Shown here piece after piece: positions 32,316 to 34,896 of a DNA stretch of 34,896 nt. The notes below the pieces were generated by a model that was given only the letters and a program-made list of their open reading frames with translations, was not told the origin of the DNA and searched no databases. The stretch is from contig JAFPUM010000052.1 of assembly GCA_017395425.1 (NCBI GenBank), forward strand, positions 1-34,896, written 5' to 3'. A program made the position numbers and the translations under genes. Positions within the stretch are counted from its first letter, which is position 1; every line of letters starts with the position of its first letter. The DNA is from Clostridia bacterium. Its GTDB lineage: Bacteria > Bacillota > Clostridia > Oscillospirales > Acutalibacteraceae.

Positions 32316-32774
32316 GTGAAATGCCCCTACTGCGGTTATTCCGAAAGCAAAGTGGTGGATTCCCGTCCCACGGAGGACGGCAACAAAATCCGCCGCCGCC
32401 GCGAGTGCCTCAAGTGTGAGAAACGCTTTACCACATACGAGTATGTGGAGGCTGTGCCGATTATTGTCATTAAAAAGAACAAGTATTGTGAGCCCTTTGA
32501 CCGTGAAAAGCTGTTACAGAGTATGCTGCGTGCCTGCAAGAAGAGTGAAATCGACATCAAGGCGCTGGAGCAGGCGGTGGACGAAATTGAAAATGTGCTG
32601 CTCAATTCCGCTACGCATGAGGTGACTTCCGTGCAGCTGGGAGAGTATGCGCTCGAAAAGCTGATGAATATCAATCAGGTGGCATATGTCCGGTTTGCTT
32701 CGGTTTATCGGCAGTTTCAGGATATTGATACGTTTATGCGGGAACTCAAAAAGCTCTCGAGCAAGGAATCATAG
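32316..32774 (+). CDS. nrdR: Transcriptional repressor NrdR
   Basis: 152 residues, the normal NrdR length. It represses ribonucleotide reductase genes in response to ATP/dATP. The zinc ribbon uses C3, C6, C31 and C34 in MKCPYCGYSESKVVDSRP and ECLKCEKRF. The ATP-cone domain follows, with VIKKNKYCEPFDREKLLQSMLRAC. GTG 32316 follows AGGAGTGA (32302-32309). It has its own promoter and no ribonucleotide reductase gene in the window. Confidence 0.97.
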   Translation: MKCPYCGYSESKVVDSRPTEDGNKIRRRRECLKCEKRFTTYEYVEAVPIIVIKKNKYCEPFDREKLLQSMLRACKKSEIDIKALEQAVDEIENVLLNSATHEVTSVQLGEYALEKLMNINQVAYVRFASVYRQFQDIDTFMRELKKLSSKES

Positions 32775-32797
32775 CAGCATGAACCAAAATATGTGCA

Positions 32798-32826
32798 TTG
32801 ATTTGCAGTAAACAATGTGGTAGAAT
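32798..32826 (+). promoter_or_regulatory. Promoter upstream of the terminase genes
   Basis: TTGATT (32798-32803), a 17-base spacer and TAGAAT (32821-32826) form a good promoter candidate with a start near 32833. A terminator hairpin lies within 50 bases downstream. Confidence 0.5.
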
Positions 32827-32853
32827 GACATCAATGAAAAATAGGTCTGAGAG

Positions 32854-32880
32854 AAAGAGTGGCATGTCCGCTCTTTTTTT
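32854..32880 (+). terminator. Terminator in the terminase leader
   Basis: AAAGAG-T-GG pairs with CC-G-CTCTTT around a CATGT loop and is followed by a run of T ending at 32880. It may end nrdR transcription or the short transcript from the promoter at 32798-32826. Confidence 0.75.
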
Positions 32881-33396
32881 ATGCCCTTTTTTCAGAATGG
32901 GGAGGTGAAACATCTGGAAGAGGAGATTTTGATTCCGGAAGAGGATGGCGATGACGCCTTATCCCGTAAACATGCTGCCTTCGACGGTGCACACGCTTTT
33001 CGTCTGGTGAATGCCATGAAACGCCGCATGAAGGATTTGCTGGCGCTGCCCGCGCCGCCCTGCGAGACACGCGAGTACCTCGAAGCGCTGGGCGTGCCAT
33101 CCCACTCGATCGACATCTGTATGCTGCTCACGGGAGAACTGCTTCGTATGGCGCTGGATCAGAATCTGCGTGCCATTCAGGAGATTCGCAGCATTATCGA
33201 AAACGATGAATCCGACATGGAGCGAAAAACCCGACGCGCCAATCTCGAAAAAATCCGGGCGCAGGTCGAGGATATCCGTCGGAAGCTCTCGGCGACCGAT
33301 CGTATCGGCGATGAGGATGAGGACGGTCTGGCGGAAGTGCTGGAGGAAAGCGCCGCCTCTCTTTGGACGATGGCAAAGGAGGGAGAGAATTCCTGA
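32881..33396 (+). CDS. Probable phage terminase small subunit
   Basis: Up to 171 residues, charged and helical, with an acidic N-terminus and a coiled-coil-like segment DQNLRAIQEIRSIIENDESDMERKTRR (shown here as two parts: DQNLRAIQEIRS and ENDESDMERKTRR). The call rests mainly on its position directly before a terminase large subunit gene; small terminase subunits are poorly conserved. The stop is one base before the ATG of that gene. ATG 32881 directly abuts the terminator T-run and lacks a binding site. GGGGAGGTG at 32899-32906 points instead to CTG 32914 (160 residues), or TTG 32929. Confidence 0.6.
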   Translation: MPFFQNGEVKHLEEEILIPEEDGDDALSRKHAAFDGAHAFRLVNAMKRRMKDLLALPAPPCETREYLEALGVPSHSIDICMLLTGELLRMALDQNLRAIQEIRSIIENDESDMERKTRRANLEKIRAQVEDIRRKLSATDRIGDEDEDGLAEVLEESAASLWTMAKEGENS

Positions 33397-33397
33397 C

Positions 33398-34717
33398 ATG
33401 GGCGGGAAGAAAAAGACATTTACGTTTCAGCGGTTTTCCCGGAAACAACTCAAAATTCTGACCTGGTGGCGCGGTACATCTCCTTATGCCGCTTTTGACG
33501 GGGTAATCGCCGATGGCGCCATTCGTTCGGGTAAGACGGTGAGTATGTCGCTTTCGTTTATGATGTGGGCGATGAGCCAATTCCGGGAGGCCAATTTTGC
33601 GATCTGCGGAAAAACCATCGGGGCATTGCGGCGGAATGTGATTACACCCCTCAAACAGATGATGCCGGCGCTGCGCTGTGAGTGCGTGGACAAGCGTGCC
33701 GAAAATCTGCTGGTGGTGCGCCGGAACGGTGTCGCCAATTATTTTTATCTCTTTGGCGGCAAAGACGAAGGTTCACAGGATCTGATTCAGGGCATTACCC
33801 TTGCCGGCGCGTTCTTTGACGAGGTGGCACTGATGCCTCAGTCCTTTGTCAATCAGGCGACGGCGCGATGTTCGGTGGATGGCGCCAAATGGTGGTTCAA
33901 CTGCAACCCCGAGGGTCCTTTCCACTGGTTCAAGACCGAGTGGATTGATCGGGTCAAGGAACGCGGGCTGCTGTATCTGCACTTTGATATGTGCGACAAT
34001 GAAACCCTGTCGCCAAAAACGCTGGCGCGGTATCGCGCGATGTACACGGGCGTGTTTGAACGGCGGTTTATCCGGGGCGAATGGGCTGCCGCGGACGGTG
34101 TGATCTATTCCATGTTTGACCCCGGACGGCATATAAAAGCGGATTTGCCGTTTGCGCCGGAGAGGGAATTTGTGGCGGTGGACTACGGTACTTACAACCC
34201 TTGTGTGTTTCTGCATTTCTTCGCCTGCGGTCAGGGTGAAACGACGCGGTATTTTGTGGATCGCGAGTATTATTTCAGCGGTCGCGGCGGCGAGGAGAAA
34301 GAACATAGAACGATTCAGAAAGACGACGGTCAGTATGCCGCCGATATGCTCGCTTTCTGCGGCGGGCGAAAGGATTTGCCGGTGATTGTGGATCCTTCCG
34401 CCAGTTCGCTGATGACGCGGCTGCGGCATGAGGGGTTTACACAGGTGCTGCCTGCCAGAAACGCGGTTGCCAAGGGCATTGCCGCCGTGTCCGCCGCTCT
34501 GGCGGGAGACAGGCTTTCGTTTTCGCCCGACTGCCGTTACACGCTCAGAGAATTGCCCTCGTATGTATGGGACGTGAAGGCTGCGGCAAAGTGCGGTCAG
34601 GATAAGCCGCTCAAGGAAAACGATCACTGCTGTGACGCGCTGCGGTACGGCGTGTATTTTGACAGTCTGGTCAACGTGTCGTCCCGTCCTTCGGTGTCGG
34701 GGCACGGCGCAAGATAA
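33398..34717 (+). CDS. Phage terminase large subunit (PBSX/terminase-3 type)
   Basis: 439 residues, full length. It packages phage DNA: the N-terminal ATPase motor has Walker A GAIRSGKT (G40-K46) and Walker B GAFFDE (D141, E142). The C-terminal RNase H-like nuclease has D262 in VAVDYGTYNP, D332 in IVDPSA and D413 in DHCCDALRY, so both activities appear intact. ATG 33398 follows AAAGGAGGGAGAG; the frame opens 76 codons earlier inside the preceding gene. No portal gene begins within the 179 bases that follow, where it would be expected. Confidence 0.93.
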   Translation: MGGKKKTFTFQRFSRKQLKILTWWRGTSPYAAFDGVIADGAIRSGKTVSMSLSFMMWAMSQFREANFAICGKTIGALRRNVITPLKQMMPALRCECVDKRAENLLVVRRNGVANYFYLFGGKDEGSQDLIQGITLAGAFFDEVALMPQSFVNQATARCSVDGAKWWFNCNPEGPFHWFKTEWIDRVKERGLLYLHFDMCDNETLSPKTLARYRAMYTGVFERRFIRGEWAAADGVIYSMFDPGRHIKADLPFAPEREFVAVDYGTYNPCVFLHFFACGQGETTRYFVDREYYFSGRGGEEKEHRTIQKDDGQYAADMLAFCGGRKDLPVIVDPSASSLMTRLRHEGFTQVLPARNAVAKGIAAVSAALAGDRLSFSPDCRYTLRELPSYVWDVKAAAKCGQDKPLKENDHCCDALRYGVYFDSLVNVSSRPSVSGHGAR

Positions 34718-34747
34718 TGCGGAATGCGGAATTCGGAATTCGGAATG
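34717..34747. repeat. GGAAT-type short interspersed repeat, copy 2
   Basis: Tandem-like ATGCGGA and ATTCGGA units follow the terminase stop directly (about four units, each GGAAT-based). The same units occur at 24009-24045 between ntpE and ntpA. Confidence 0.78.
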
Positions 34748-34896
34748 ATTCATGGTGAAGTTTGAAACAAAGAAGTTACGATGACAGCTAAAAAAGGGTA
34801 CACTGAAAAGACCGTCATGGCGGCGGCGAAAGAGTGAATAAAAATAACAATCAAGTAATAGCAGGAAGGTCATCTTTGATGACATATCCTCTAAGC
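34748..34896. other. Unassigned right edge
   Basis: No convincing complete gene. GTCATC-TTT-GATGAC (34869-34883) forms a perfect small hairpin. An ATG at 34879 with AGGAAGG upstream could open a gene reading MTYPLS beyond the window, but only six codons are visible and the hairpin overlaps it. Confidence 0.4.

Noticed and set aside
34748-34896. Start of a group II intron or a riboswitch at the right edge
   Set aside because: Only a six-bp hairpin is visible, with no recognised conserved motif in the remaining bases.

Overview
This window looks like a chromosomal segment from an endospore-forming Clostridia, most probably a gut Oscillospiraceae/Ruminococcaceae-type Firmicute. The grounds are a complete gerA-type germinant receptor operon, consensus sigma-A promoters (TTGACA-17-TATAAT), AGGAGG-type ribosome binding sites, a bacterial V/A-type ATPase operon, ftsEX with a LytM-type partner, and moderately high GC. 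No rRNA, tRNA or CRISPR array was seen. TTG start codons supported by ribosome binding sites are common.

Layout. (1) 130-5390, plus strand: an operon with its own promoter encodes an extended SDR sugar-nucleotide enzyme, an IspD/TarI-type cytidylyltransferase and a CDP-glycerol-type polyol-phosphate transferase (a CDP-alditol/teichoic-acid-like set), then hisH and hisF, and ends in a strong terminator. (2) 5423-6604, minus strand: a membrane acyltransferase with a perfect sigma-A promoter. (3) 6899-9124: two paralogous membrane-anchored polysaccharide deacetylases, then a bidirectional terminator shared with a convergent map gene carrying a SEC-C zinc motif (9212-10084, minus). (4) 10461-16132: ftsE, ftsX, a coiled-coil M23 hydrolase/activator, an S41/PDZ protein whose catalytic Ser and Lys are both replaced, and an orphan substrate-binding lipoprotein. 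(5) 16209-17898: the ACT-domain (UPF0237) plus UPF0210 pair. (6) 18011-18691: two small membrane proteins behind a perfect promoter and before a terminator. (7) 18810-28010: a nine-gene V-type ATPase operon (ntpF-C-I-K-G-E-A-B-D) with its own promoter and terminator. (8) 28047-32215: gerAA-gerAB-gerAC plus a translationally coupled 59-residue two-helix protein that resembles germinant-receptor D subunits. (9) 32247-32774: nrdR with its own promoter. (10) 32798-34717: phage terminase small- and large-subunit genes, preceded by a promoter/terminator leader. The last 179 bases hold a repeat and no clear complete gene.

How the genes fit together. Most of the window is envelope biology: polyol-phosphate polymer synthesis, acylation and deacetylation of surface polymers, FtsEX-controlled peptidoglycan hydrolysis, ion-motive energy at the membrane and spore germination. 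NrdR controls ribonucleotide reductase genes. The terminase pair marks a prophage or phage-derived element at the right edge.

Less ordinary features: the catalytically substituted S41 protein beside ftsEX; a ~140-bp four-hairpin dispersed repeat whose two copies show compensatory stem changes; short GGAAT-type repeats inside the ATPase operon and after the terminase; a palindromic operator candidate and a terminator-like hairpin in the ftsEX leader; large hairpins between ntpK and ntpG; and an ATPase c subunit with an extra N-terminal hairpin and an acidic linker. All function calls are from reading translated sequence and motifs; no database search was possible.
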